A DNA stretch of 64,000 bases from Paraburkholderia susongensis. GTDB lineage: Bacteria; Pseudomonadota; Gammaproteobacteria; Burkholderiales; Burkholderiaceae. Position 1 is the first letter of the stretch; each line of letters starts with the position of its first letter. Below the pieces are notes generated by a model that saw only the letters and a program-made list of their open reading frames with translations, ran no database searches and had not been told where the DNA came from. The position numbers and the translations under genes were made by a program. Location: the NCBI RefSeq assembly GCF_900177725.1, contig NZ_FXAT01000001.1:434001-498000 (forward strand), in the 5' to 3' direction. Positions 48,075 through 57,352 of this stretch are shown piece after piece.

Positions 48075-49859
48075 TTACTTCTTCTTCACGGGCGGCAGAT
48101 CGGTACAGACGCCTTCGTACAACTCGGCAGCCATGCCGATCGATTCGCCGAGCGTCGGATGCGGATGGATCGTCTTGCCGATATCCGTTGCATCCGCACC
48201 CATCTCGATCGCGAGACAGACTTCGCTGATCAGATCGCCCGCATTCAGACCGACGATCCCGCCGCCGATCACGCGATGCGTTTCTTCATCGAACAGCAGC
48301 TTCGTGAAGCCTTCGTCGCGGCCGTTGGCGATCGCCCGGCCCGACGCGGCCCACGGGAACACCGCCTTGCCGAACTTGACGCCTTCGGTCTTCAGCTGGT
48401 CTTCCGTCTTGCCGGCCCATGCCACTTCCGGATCGGTGTAAGCCACCGACGGAATCTGCATCGCGTCGAAGTACGCCTTCTCGCCATGCGCGACTTCGGC
48501 GGCCACGTGAGCTTCGTGCACCGCCTTGTGCGCGAGCATCGGCTGACCGACGATATCGCCGATCGCGAAGATGTGCGGCACGTTGGTGCGCTGCTGCTTG
48601 TCGACTTCGATGAAGCCGCGATCCGTCACCGCGACGCCGGCCTTGTCCGCGCCGATGCGCTTGCCGTTCGGCGTACGGCCGACGGCCACCAGCACGAGGT
48701 CGTAGCGCTGCGGCTCGGCCGGCGCCTTCTCGCCTTCGAACGACACGTAGATGCCGTCGTCCTTCGCTTCGGCCGCGGTGGTCTTGGTCTTCAGCATCAC
48801 GTTGGCGAAACGCTTGCTGTTGTACTTCTCCCAGACCTTGACGAGATCGCGGTCCGCGCCGGCCATCAGGCCGTCGAGCATTTCGACCACGTCGATCTGC
48901 GCGCCGAGCGTCGAGTACACGGTCGCCATTTCCAGACCGATGATGCCGCCGCCGATCACGAGCATGCGCTGCGGAATCTGGCGCAACTCGAGCGCGCCGG
49001 TCGAATCGACCACACGCGGGTCTTCCGGAATGAACGGCAGCTTCACCGCTTCCGAGCCCGCGGCGATGATCGCCTGCTTGAACTTGACGACCTTCTTGCC
49101 GCCTTCGGTCTGCACTTCCATGTGATACGGATCGACGAACGAGCCGGTGCCCGTCACGACTTCGACCTTGCGCATCTTCGCCATGCCGGCGAGACCGCCG
49201 GTCAGCTTCTTGACGACGCCAGACTTGAAGTCGCGCAGCTTGTCGAGATCGATCTGCGGCTTGCCGAACGTGATGCCGTGCGAGCCGAGCGCCTCGGCTT
49301 CGTCGATGACGAGCGCGGTATGCAAAAGCGCCTTCGACGGAATGCAGCCGACGTTCAGGCACACGCCGCCGAGCGTCGAATAACGCTCGACCAGCACGGT
49401 CTTCATGCCGAGGTCGGCGGAGCGGAACGCGGCCGAATAACCGCCCGGGCCCGAACCGAGCACGAGCATGTCGCACTCGATATCGGCGCTGCCGGAATAA
49501 CTGCCGGCCTGCGGAGCCGGGGCGGCAGCCTTCGGCGCGGCAGCCTTCGGCGCGGCAGCGGTCGGCGCCGGGGCGGGAGCGGCCTTCTCGGGCTCGCTGG
49601 CCGCTGGCTTCGCAGCAGCAGCCGATGCCTCGACGAGCGCGATGACCGTGCCCTGCGAAACCTTGTCGCCCGGTTTGATGCGCACTTCCTTGACGGTGCC
49701 GGCGGTATCGCTCGGCACTTCCATCGAGGCCTTGTCGGACTCGAGCGTCAACAGCGACTGTTCCTGTTCGATGACGTCGCCCGGTTTGATATTGACTTCA
49801 ATGACATCGACGTCCTTGAAGTCACCGATGTCCGGCACTTTTACTTCGACGAGACTCAT
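48075..49859 (-). CDS. lpdA: Dihydrolipoyl dehydrogenase (E3) with N-terminal lipoyl domain
   Basis: 594 aa from the ATG at 49859 with AGGGG upstream. A lipoyl domain (about 1-80, lipoyl Lys43 in ESDKASM) and an Ala/Pro/Lys linker (about 80-118) precede a full E3: FAD motif LGSGPGG (134-140), redox disulfide Cys167-Cys172 (CLNVGC), NAD motif VIGGGIIG and the C-terminal HPHPTLGE active-site His-Glu. It reoxidises dihydrolipoamide of the PDH complex. The extra lipoyl domain is a known feature of betaproteobacterial PDH E3. The linker is coded by 15-bp repeats near 49529-49575. Confidence 0.96.
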   Translation of the reverse strand: MSLVEVKVPDIGDFKDVDVIEVNIKPGDVIEQEQSLLTLESDKASMEVPSDTAGTVKEVRIKPGDKVSQGTVIALVEASAAAAKPAASEPEKAAPAPAPTAAAPKAAAPKAAAPAPQAGSYSGSADIECDMLVLGSGPGGYSAAFRSADLGMKTVLVERYSTLGGVCLNVGCIPSKALLHTALVIDEAEALGSHGITFGKPQIDLDKLRDFKSGVVKKLTGGLAGMAKMRKVEVVTGTGSFVDPYHMEVQTEGGKKVVKFKQAIIAAGSEAVKLPFIPEDPRVVDSTGALELRQIPQRMLVIGGGIIGLEMATVYSTLGAQIDVVEMLDGLMAGADRDLVKVWEKYNSKRFANVMLKTKTTAAEAKDDGIYVSFEGEKAPAEPQRYDLVLVAVGRTPNGKRIGADKAGVAVTDRGFIEVDKQQRTNVPHIFAIGDIVGQPMLAHKAVHEAHVAAEVAHGEKAYFDAMQIPSVAYTDPEVAWAGKTEDQLKTEGVKFGKAVFPWAASGRAIANGRDEGFTKLLFDEETHRVIGGGIVGLNAGDLISEVCLAIEMGADATDIGKTIHPHPTLGESIGMAAELYEGVCTDLPPVKKK

Positions 49860-50147
49860 GGTGTCCCCTTCTCCTGTTGATCGTGATGAGCGAAGAACCA
49901 GCAACATTCGGCCAGGCAGGCGCCGGGGGCACGGACAGAATCATCCTTTGCTGTCCGCCCACAGGGACGCGCCTTTCTATTGCCTGCTTTTCTCTGGAAG
50001 ACGCCCCGAAGGAAATGTCCTTGGGGTGCAAAGAAAAGTAGCTGCCGCCCCGCACAGGGGCAGCGCCAATAGACCGCCATGAAAGCAAGCTCAACGAGAA
50101 ACGCGGATCACAGACAAAAACCCGTGCCCCGCGCAACCCTCACCACA
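49860..50147. other. aceF-lpdA spacer with dispersed-repeat-like sequence
   Basis: 288 bp, long for neighbouring genes of one complex. On the minus strand it reads a GC-rich hairpin (GCTGCCCCTGTGCGGGGCGGCAGC, shortened: GCTGCCCC with GGGGCGGCAGC) then CTACTTTTCTTTGCACCCC and further short inverted repeats. This word order resembles intergenic elements I recall as common in Burkholderia and Paraburkholderia genomes. No gene is supported. Confidence 0.5.
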
Positions 50148-51779
50148 TCAAAGAATCACACGCCGGAAATCGGCAAGAATCGAACCCAGGTAAGCGTTGA
50201 AGCGCGCGGCCTCCGCACCGTCGATGACGCGATGGTCATACGACAGCGACAGCGGCAGCGTGAGACGCGGCACGAACTGCTTGCCATCCCACACCGGCTT
50301 CATCGCGCTACGCGACAGGCCGAGAATCGCGACTTCAGGCGCATTGATGATCGGCGTGAAATGCGTGCCGCCAATGCCGCCGAGCGACGAAATCGAGAAG
50401 CAGCCGCCTTGCATCTGGTCCGGCTTCAGCTTGCCGTCGCGCGCGGCCTTCGACAGTTCGGTCATTTCCTTCGCGATGTCGACGAGGCCCTTCTTGTCCG
50501 CGTCGCGAATCACCGGAACGACGAGGCCGTTCGGGGTGTCGGCGGCAAAGCCCACGTGGTAGTACTGCTTGAACACGAGGTTGTCGCCGTCGAGGCTCGC
50601 GTTGAACGTCGGGAATTTCTTCAGGGCCGCGACCACGGCCTTGATGACGAATGCCAGCATCGTGAACTTCACGCCGGCCTTTTCGTTTTCCTTGTTCAAC
50701 TGCACGCGCAGCGCTTCGAGCTCGGTGATGTCCGCTTCGTCGTTGTTCGTGACGTGCGGGATCATGACCCAGTTGCGATGCAGGTTCGCGCCCGAGATCT
50801 TCTTGATGCGCGAGAGCGGCTTCGGATCGATCGGGCCGAACTTCGTGAAGTCGATCTTCGGCCACGGCAGCAGGTTCAGCTCGCCGCCGCCAGCCGGTGC
50901 CGCTGCGCCTGCCGGCGCGGCACGCTGGCCGGTCATCACGCCCTTCACGAACGCGGTCACGTCGGCCTGGGTGATGCGGCCCTTCGGACCCGTGCCGCGC
51001 ACCTGCGCGACGTCGACGCCGAGTTCGCGTGCGAACTTGCGCACCGACGGCGACGCATGGCTCGGATGGCGCGAGCCGCCCTCGCCAGCCGGGATCAGCG
51101 GAGCCTGCGCGAGCGCGGACGGCGCAGCCGGTGCCGGCGTCGGCGCGGCCGGCGCGTCGGACGGCTTCTCCGCCGGAGCCTTCGCCGCCGGTGCGGGCGC
51201 GGCGGCAGCGCCGCCGTCCGCTTCGATCACGACGATGACCGAGCCTTCCGACACCGTATCGCCGACCTTGACCTTCACTTCCTTGACGACACCGGCCGCC
51301 GAACTCGGCACGTCCATCGTCGCCTTGTCGGACTCCAGCGTGACGAGCGATTGCTCCTTCTCGACGCGGTCGCCGACCTTCACCGCGATTTCGATCACGG
51401 GAACGTCTTTGTAGTCGCCGATATCCGGCACCTTGATTTCCTGCACGCCGCCGCCTGCCGCAGGCGCGGCAGCGGGAGCCGCAGCAGCCGGAGCCGCTGC
51501 GGGCGCGGGCGCGGCGGCAGGCGCCGCAGCCGCGCCTTCGGCGCTTTCCAGCACGATGATCAGCGTGCCTTCCGACACCGCATCGCCGACCTTGACCTTC
51601 ACTTCCTTGACGACGCCGTTCGCCGAACTCGGCACGTCCATCGTCGCCTTGTCGGATTCCAGCGTGACGAGCGACTGCTCTTTCTCGACGGTATCGCCCG
51701 CCTTCACCAGCACCTCGATTACAGGGACGTCCTTGTAATCGCCGATGTCCGGCACCTTGACTTCGATCGCTTGACTCAT
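50148..51779 (-). CDS. aceF: Pyruvate dehydrogenase E2, dihydrolipoyllysine acetyltransferase
   Basis: 543 aa from the ATG at 51779. Two nearly identical lipoyl domains (Lys44 and Lys152, each in ESDKATMD) are joined by Ala/Pro linkers, then a peripheral subunit-binding domain (about 240-275, PSVRKFARELGVD) and the catalytic core ending with DHRVIDG (His516). E2 forms the core of the PDH complex and transfers acetyl groups to CoA. It follows aceE by 84 bp. Confidence 0.97.
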   Translation of the reverse strand: MSQAIEVKVPDIGDYKDVPVIEVLVKAGDTVEKEQSLVTLESDKATMDVPSSANGVVKEVKVKVGDAVSEGTLIIVLESAEGAAAAPAAAPAPAAAPAAAAPAAAPAAGGGVQEIKVPDIGDYKDVPVIEIAVKVGDRVEKEQSLVTLESDKATMDVPSSAAGVVKEVKVKVGDTVSEGSVIVVIEADGGAAAAPAPAAKAPAEKPSDAPAAPTPAPAAPSALAQAPLIPAGEGGSRHPSHASPSVRKFARELGVDVAQVRGTGPKGRITQADVTAFVKGVMTGQRAAPAGAAAPAGGGELNLLPWPKIDFTKFGPIDPKPLSRIKKISGANLHRNWVMIPHVTNNDEADITELEALRVQLNKENEKAGVKFTMLAFVIKAVVAALKKFPTFNASLDGDNLVFKQYYHVGFAADTPNGLVVPVIRDADKKGLVDIAKEMTELSKAARDGKLKPDQMQGGCFSISSLGGIGGTHFTPIINAPEVAILGLSRSAMKPVWDGKQFVPRLTLPLSLSYDHRVIDGAEAARFNAYLGSILADFRRVIL

Positions 51780-51863
51780 TGTTAGTGTCTCCTGGGCCGC
51801 GCACGCAGCCCGTCCCTCAGACTGGAACGGGCGCGCGCGCCGTGGCACACGGGGAATGATGCC

Positions 51864-54560
51864 TTAGACGGTCATCGGGTTGGGTTTGGCGGGATCAAGG
51901 TTGTATTTCTTGAGCGCCTCGGCGACCACCTTGCGTTCGATCGTGCCTTCCTCGGCCAGCGCATGGAGCGCGGCGACCGTGACCCAGTAGCGGTCGACTT
52001 CGAAGAAGTGGCGCAGCTTCTCGCGCGTGTCCGAACGGCCGTAGCCGTCGGTGCCCAGCACGACGAAGCGTTGCGGCACGAACGCGCGGATCTGCTCGGT
52101 CAGCGCGCGCACGTAGTCGGTCGATGCGATGACCGGGCCCGGCGCGCCCTTGAGCAGCTTCTCGACGTGCGAGAGCTTCTTCTCTTCGGTCGGATGCAGC
52201 AGGTTCCAGCGCTGCACTTCGTGGCCTTCGCGCGCGAGTTCGGTGAAGCTCGGCACGCTCCACAGGTCGGCGTTGACGCCCCAGTCGTTCTTCAGCAGGT
52301 CGGCCGCGGCGATCACTTCGTTGAAGATCGTGCCCGCGCCCATCAGCTGGACGTGCGGCGTCTTCTTGTCGGCCGCGGTCTTGCTGAACGAGTACATGCC
52401 CTTGATGATGTCCGCCGCCACGCTCTCGCCCTGCGGGATCGCCGGGTGCTCGTAGTTCTCGTTCATCACCGTGATGTAGTAGTACACGTCCTCCTGGTCG
52501 GCGACCATGCGGCGCAGACCGTCCTGCATGATGACCGCGAGTTCGTAGCCGAAGGTCGGGTCATAGCTGATGCAGTTCGGCACCGACGCGGCCCACAGCA
52601 GCGAGTGGCCGTCTTCGTGTTGCAAACCTTCGCCGTTCAGCGTCGTGCGGCCCGCGGTGCCGCCCAGCAGGAAGCCGCGCGAGCGCATGTCGCCCGCGGC
52701 CCATGCGAGGTCGCCGATGCGCTGGAAGCCGAACATCGAGTAGAAGATGTAGAACGGGATCATGATCTCGCCGTGCGTCGAGTACGACGTCGCGGCCGCG
52801 ATCCAGTCCGACATGCCGCCGGCTTCGTTGATGCCTTCCTGCAGGATCTGCCCGGTCTCCGACTCGCGGTAGAACATGAGCTGGTCGGAATCTTCCGGCA
52901 CGTACTTCTGGCCGTCCTGATTCCAGATGCCGATCTGACGGAACAGGCCCTCCATGCCGAAGGTACGCGACTCGTCCGGCACGATCGGCACGACGCGCTT
53001 GCCGAGCGCCTTGTCCTTCAGCAGGATGTTCAGGATCCGCACGAACGCCATCGTCGTGGAGATCTCGCGGCCTTCGCCCGTGCCCTTGAGCAGCGGCTCG
53101 AACGCCGACAGCTCCGGCACCGGCAGCGACTCGGCCTTCTGGCGGCGCGCCGGCAGATAGCCGCCGAGGTCCTGACGGCGAGCGCGCATGTACTCGAGTT
53201 CCTTCGAACCTTCTTCGAACTTGAGGTACGGCACGCTGGCGAGGTCTTCGTCGGCGATCGGCAGACGGAACTGGTCGCGGAATTTCTTCAGTTGCTCCAC
53301 CTGCATCTTCTTCTGCTGGTGGGTGATGTTCATCGCCTGGCCGGCTTCGCCCATGCCGTAGCCCTTGATCGTCTTCGCGAGGATGACGGTCGGCTGGCCC
53401 TTGGCCTGGGTCGCTTCGGTGAACGCCGCGTAGATCTTGTGCGGATCGTGGCCGCCGCGATTCAGGTTCCACACGTCTTCATCGGACCAGTCGGCGACGA
53501 GCGCCTTCAGCTCCGGCGTGTTGAAGAAGTGCTCGCGCACGAATGCGCCCGACTCCGACTTGTACGTCTGATACTCGCCGTCGACGACTTCCATCATGCG
53601 GCGCATCAGCGCGCCCGACCTGTCGCGCTGGAACAGCGCGTCCCAGCGGCTGCCCCACACGACCTTGATGACGTTCCAGCCCGCGCCGCGGAATTCGCTC
53701 TCGAGTTCCTGGATGATCTTGCCGTTGCCGCGCACCGGACCGTCCAGACGCTGCAGGTTGCAGTTGATCACGAACACGAGGTTGTCGAGCCGTTCGCGGC
53801 CGGCCATGCCGATCGCGCCGAGCGATTCCGGCTCATCGGTCTCGCCGTCGCCGAGGAAGGCCCAGACCTTGCGGCCTTCGGTCTTCGCGATGCCGCGCGC
53901 CTGCAGGTACTTCATGAAGCGCGCCTGGTAGATCGCCATGATCGGGCCGAGACCCATCGAGACGGTCGGGAATTGCCAGAAGTCCGGCATCAGCCACGGG
54001 TGCGGATACGACGAGATGCCCTCGCCGCCCACTTCCTGGCGGAAGTTGTCGAGCTGCTGCTCGGAGAGGCGGCCGAGCAGGAACGCGCGCGAATACACGC
54101 CCGGCGACGAGTGGCCCTGGACGAACACGAGGTCGCCGCCATGCTCGGGCGACGGTGCATGCCAGAAGTGGTTGAAGCCAACGTCGTAGAGCGTGGCCGC
54201 CGAAGCGAACGAAGCGATGTGGCCGCCGACGTTGGTTTCCTTGCCCGCGCGCAGCACCATCGCGATGGCGTTCCAGCGCGTGTACGAGCGGATGCGGTGT
54301 TCGATGTCCTGGTCGCCGGGGATCTTCGCCTGGCGCGCAACCGGAATCGTGTTGATGTACGGGGTGTTGGCCGAGAACGGCAGATGTTCGCCGTGCACGC
54401 GCGCGAATTCGATCTGCTTCTCGATCAGGTAGTGGGCACGGTCAGGGCCTACAGCAGAAATCACGCCATCCAGTGCTTCCAGCCATTCGCCGGTTTCCTG
54501 GGGGTCGTCATCTTTTTCGGCGGCGACATATTTCATGACTTCGTCGGGTACAGCGGACAT
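51864..54560 (-). CDS. aceE: Pyruvate dehydrogenase E1 component (homodimeric)
   Basis: 898 aa, the long homodimeric AceE type. The thiamine diphosphate motif runs from GDGETDEPES to NCNLQRLDGPVRGN. Other conserved stretches are HGHSSPGVYSRAFLLGRL-like (QGHSSPGVYSRAF), KTIKGYGMG and SFTELAREG. It decarboxylates pyruvate and acetylates E2 lipoyl groups. First gene of the leftward aceE-aceF-lpdA unit, divergent from the histidine kinase gene. Confidence 0.98.
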   Translation of the reverse strand: MSAVPDEVMKYVAAEKDDDPQETGEWLEALDGVISAVGPDRAHYLIEKQIEFARVHGEHLPFSANTPYINTIPVARQAKIPGDQDIEHRIRSYTRWNAIAMVLRAGKETNVGGHIASFASAATLYDVGFNHFWHAPSPEHGGDLVFVQGHSSPGVYSRAFLLGRLSEQQLDNFRQEVGGEGISSYPHPWLMPDFWQFPTVSMGLGPIMAIYQARFMKYLQARGIAKTEGRKVWAFLGDGETDEPESLGAIGMAGRERLDNLVFVINCNLQRLDGPVRGNGKIIQELESEFRGAGWNVIKVVWGSRWDALFQRDRSGALMRRMMEVVDGEYQTYKSESGAFVREHFFNTPELKALVADWSDEDVWNLNRGGHDPHKIYAAFTEATQAKGQPTVILAKTIKGYGMGEAGQAMNITHQQKKMQVEQLKKFRDQFRLPIADEDLASVPYLKFEEGSKELEYMRARRQDLGGYLPARRQKAESLPVPELSAFEPLLKGTGEGREISTTMAFVRILNILLKDKALGKRVVPIVPDESRTFGMEGLFRQIGIWNQDGQKYVPEDSDQLMFYRESETGQILQEGINEAGGMSDWIAAATSYSTHGEIMIPFYIFYSMFGFQRIGDLAWAAGDMRSRGFLLGGTAGRTTLNGEGLQHEDGHSLLWAASVPNCISYDPTFGYELAVIMQDGLRRMVADQEDVYYYITVMNENYEHPAIPQGESVAADIIKGMYSFSKTAADKKTPHVQLMGAGTIFNEVIAAADLLKNDWGVNADLWSVPSFTELAREGHEVQRWNLLHPTEEKKLSHVEKLLKGAPGPVIASTDYVRALTEQIRAFVPQRFVVLGTDGYGRSDTREKLRHFFEVDRYWVTVAALHALAEEGTIERKVVAEALKKYNLDPAKPNPMTV

Positions 54561-54835
54561 GCTCGTCTCCTGAGTATGGGGAACGCTCTCTGAACGGACC
54601 GCGCGGACTCAACACGGCCGCGGCAGGTTCCGGCCGATTGTAATAAGGGTCCCGACGTCCGCGCAACCAAATTTTCAAATTACGAGATCAATTCTCATAA
54701 TACGGAAAATTGCTGCAGCGCAACCTGGTTTGACTGCCAATCCACGGATACGCCGGCTAGTTTGCGCCGATTAACGATGCCTTCCGCGCTTTTTTGCGCC
54801 ATTTGTCGGGGACGCGCTGCGCTACAATGCCACGC
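54561..54835. other. Divergent aceE / histidine kinase promoter region
   Basis: 275 bp with a more AT-rich centre (about 54660-54712). It contains the dyad at 54679-54701 and, next to it on the minus strand, TATTAT (54697-54702) as a possible aceE -10. On the plus strand TACAAT (54824-54829) stands 7 nt before the kinase ATG. Confidence 0.55.
54679..54701. promoter_or_regulatory. Candidate operator upstream of aceE
   Basis: ATTACGAGA-N5-TCTCATAAT is an inverted repeat with 9-bp arms and one mismatch, overlapping a possible aceE -10. It does not resemble the E. coli PdhR box (AATTGGTAAGACCAATT). A GntR-type regulator or the neighbouring response regulator are candidates. Confidence 0.55.
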
Positions 54836-57352
54836 ATGTTGACCGAACGGCTTTTCGCTCGCTCGGCGCGCACCGCCGGTTCGCCAGCGGATTCGTCGCC
54901 GTCTCCCCGCTGGCACCATGGGCCATGGTGGTCCAATTCCTATTTGCTGACGCCGCTCCTGTCGATCCTGGTTTTCCTCGTCGTCATGAGCCTGATTCTG
55001 TGGAGTCTGAACCGGCGCGAGCAGCAACAGCAGGAAGACACGCTGTACCGCAACGTCGCGTGGGCGCAGCAGCAGATCCGCCTGTCGATGACAGGCGCGC
55101 AGGAACAGATCCAGGCGCTCGCGCGCGATCTCGCCGCCGGCCACGCCGACCCGCATTCGTTCCAGGTGTCTACCACGGACATCATGCAGGGGCATCCCGA
55201 AATCCTCTACATGAACTGGTACACGAGCCAGCAGCAGCCGCGCTGGCCCGATGCCGCGCCGCCCGTGCTCGGCCAGCGCCTCGCCCGCCCCAACGACGCG
55301 CAGATGGACGAAGCGGTCAAGGCCGGCTTCGCCGAGGCGCGCAACACGCGCCGCCAGGTGTACTCGCCACTCATCTACGACGACCTCGGCAACGGCTTCA
55401 TCACGCTGCAAACGCCGATCTTCCGCGACCGCGATTTTCTCGGCACGATCGCCGCGGTGTTCTCGGTGGAAGGGATTCTCAAGCGCGACATCCCGCCCGA
55501 GCTGTCGGCCAAGTACAAGATCTCGATCATCGACGCGAACAACCGCGAGTTGACCACCACGTCGACCCGCCCGCGCCTGCCGCGCGACATGTTCTACGAC
55601 CTGCCGCTCGACCCGCCGGGCCAGGGCATTTCGGTGCGCGTCTATGCGTTCCCGCAGATCACCAACTTCACGAACAACACGCTCGTGTGGCTCGTGGCCG
55701 GCCTTTCGTGCTTCGTGCTGTGGAGTCTATGGAGCCTGTGGAAGCACACGCGCCAGCGCTTCGAGGCGCAGCAGGCGCTCTACGCGGAAGCATTCTTCCG
55801 CCGCGCGATGGAAAACTCGGTGCTGATCGGCATGCGCGTGCTCGACATGCACGGCCGCATCACGCACGTGAACCCGGCGTTCTGCCGCATGACCGGCTGG
55901 GACGAAAGCGATCTCGTCGGCAAGAGCGCGCCGTTCGCGTACTGGCCGCGCGACGCGTACCCTGAGATGCAGCGCCAGCTCGACATGACGCTGCGCGGCA
56001 AGGCACCCTCTTCCGGCTTCGAGCTGCGCGTGCGCAGAAAGGACAGCTCGACGTTCCACGCGCGGCTTTACGTGTCGCCGCTCATCGACAGCTCGGGCCG
56101 CCAGACCGGCTGGATGTCGTCGATGACCGACATCACCGAGCCGAAGCGCGCGCGCGAGGAACTCGCCGCCGCCCACGAACGCTTCACGACCGTGCTCGAA
56201 AGCCTCGACGCCGCGGTCTCCGTGCTCGCCGCCGACGAAGCCGAGCTGCTGTTTGCGAACCGCTATTACCGGCATCTGTTCGGCATCCGCCCGGACGGCC
56301 ATCTCGAACTCGCGGGCGGCGGCTTCGACAGCTCGCAGGCGTCGTCCGATTCGATCGACATGGTGGACACTTACGCCGGCCTGCCCGCCGCCGCGCTGAC
56401 CGAAAGCACCGCCGACGCGCAGGAAATCTACGTGCAAAGCATCCAGAAGTGGTTCGAGGTGCGCCGCCAGTACATTCAGTGGGTCGACGGCCACCTCGCG
56501 CAGATGCAGATCGCCACCGACATCACGACCCGCAAGCAGGCGCAGGAACTGTCGCGCCAGCAGGACGAAAAACTGCAGTTCACGAGCCGCCTCATGACGA
56601 TGGGCGAAATGGCCTCGTCGCTCGCGCACGAACTCAACCAGCCGCTCGCCGCGATCAATAACTATTGCTCCGGAACCGTCGCACTGGTTAAATCCGGTCG
56701 GACGACGCCCGACAATCTGCTGCCCGTGCTCGAAAAGACCGCGCAACAGGCGGTGCGCGCCGGCATGATCATCAAGCGCATCCGTGAGTTCGTGAAGCGC
56801 AGCGAGCCGAAGCGGCAAGCCACGCGCGTCGCGGACATCGTCGCGGACGCGGTGGGCCTCGCCGAGATCGAAGTGCGTAAGCGGCGTATTCGCATCGTCA
56901 CCGATCTGCGCTCGCGTCTGCCGGTGATCTACGTCGACCCGGTGCTGATCGAGCAGGTGCTCGTGAACCTGCTCAAGAACGGCGCCGAAGCGATGGCCGA
57001 CGCGCGCCCGAACGCGGTGGATCCGGTGATCCGCGTGGTCGTGCGGCTCGAAAGCGGCTTTGTCTGCATCAGCGTCGTCGACCAGGGACCGGGTGTCGAC
57101 GAAGCGACTGCCGAGCGTCTGTTCGAACCGTTTTACAGCACCAAGTCCGATGGCATGGGCATGGGGCTGAACATTTGCCGTTCGATTATCGAATCGCACC
57201 GTGGCCGTTTGTGGGTGGTCAACAACGTCGAGTCCGACGGCCACATCACGGGCGCTACGTTCCATTGCAGTCTGCCTATTGGAGAGCCTGACGGCCCGAG
57301 CAACGGCGGGTCCGAGGCACCGACACCACAAACCGTTACGGGAGAGCTATGA
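54836..57352 (+). CDS. PAS-domain sensor histidine kinase (FixL/DctB-like)
   Basis: 838 aa from the ATG at 54836; an ATG three codons earlier overlaps a -10-like element. Order: membrane helix 1 (about 37-57), periplasmic sensor region (about 60-265), helix 2 (about 278-298), a PAS domain (MENSVLIGMRVLDMHG to DITEPKRA), a second weaker PAS, HisKA with MASSLAHELNQPLAAINNY (phospho-His in the H-box), and HATPase_c with N-box LLKNGAEAM and G-boxes DQGPGVD and GMGMGLNICR. The signal is unknown. Its stop overlaps the response regulator start (ATGA), and it diverges from aceE, which suggests control of pyruvate metabolism. Confidence 0.93.
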   Translation: MLTERLFARSARTAGSPADSSPSPRWHHGPWWSNSYLLTPLLSILVFLVVMSLILWSLNRREQQQQEDTLYRNVAWAQQQIRLSMTGAQEQIQALARDLAAGHADPHSFQVSTTDIMQGHPEILYMNWYTSQQQPRWPDAAPPVLGQRLARPNDAQMDEAVKAGFAEARNTRRQVYSPLIYDDLGNGFITLQTPIFRDRDFLGTIAAVFSVEGILKRDIPPELSAKYKISIIDANNRELTTTSTRPRLPRDMFYDLPLDPPGQGISVRVYAFPQITNFTNNTLVWLVAGLSCFVLWSLWSLWKHTRQRFEAQQALYAEAFFRRAMENSVLIGMRVLDMHGRITHVNPAFCRMTGWDESDLVGKSAPFAYWPRDAYPEMQRQLDMTLRGKAPSSGFELRVRRKDSSTFHARLYVSPLIDSSGRQTGWMSSMTDITEPKRAREELAAAHERFTTVLESLDAAVSVLAADEAELLFANRYYRHLFGIRPDGHLELAGGGFDSSQASSDSIDMVDTYAGLPAAALTESTADAQEIYVQSIQKWFEVRRQYIQWVDGHLAQMQIATDITTRKQAQELSRQQDEKLQFTSRLMTMGEMASSLAHELNQPLAAINNYCSGTVALVKSGRTTPDNLLPVLEKTAQQAVRAGMIIKRIREFVKRSEPKRQATRVADIVADAVGLAEIEVRKRRIRIVTDLRSRLPVIYVDPVLIEQVLVNLLKNGAEAMADARPNAVDPVIRVVVRLESGFVCISVVDQGPGVDEATAERLFEPFYSTKSDGMGMGLNICRSIIESHRGRLWVVNNVESDGHITGATFHCSLPIGEPDGPSNGGSEAPTPQTVTGEL

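Noticed and set aside
50079..51785. Very long open frame (568 codons) on the plus strand opposite aceF
   Set aside because: It mirrors the aceF gene, is rich in Arg/His as antisense frames of high-GC genes usually are, and has no recognisable domain or ribosome site.
51963..54593. 876-codon open frame on the plus strand opposite aceE
   Set aside because: Antisense shadow of aceE caused by strong third-position GC bias; aceE is unmistakable on the other strand.
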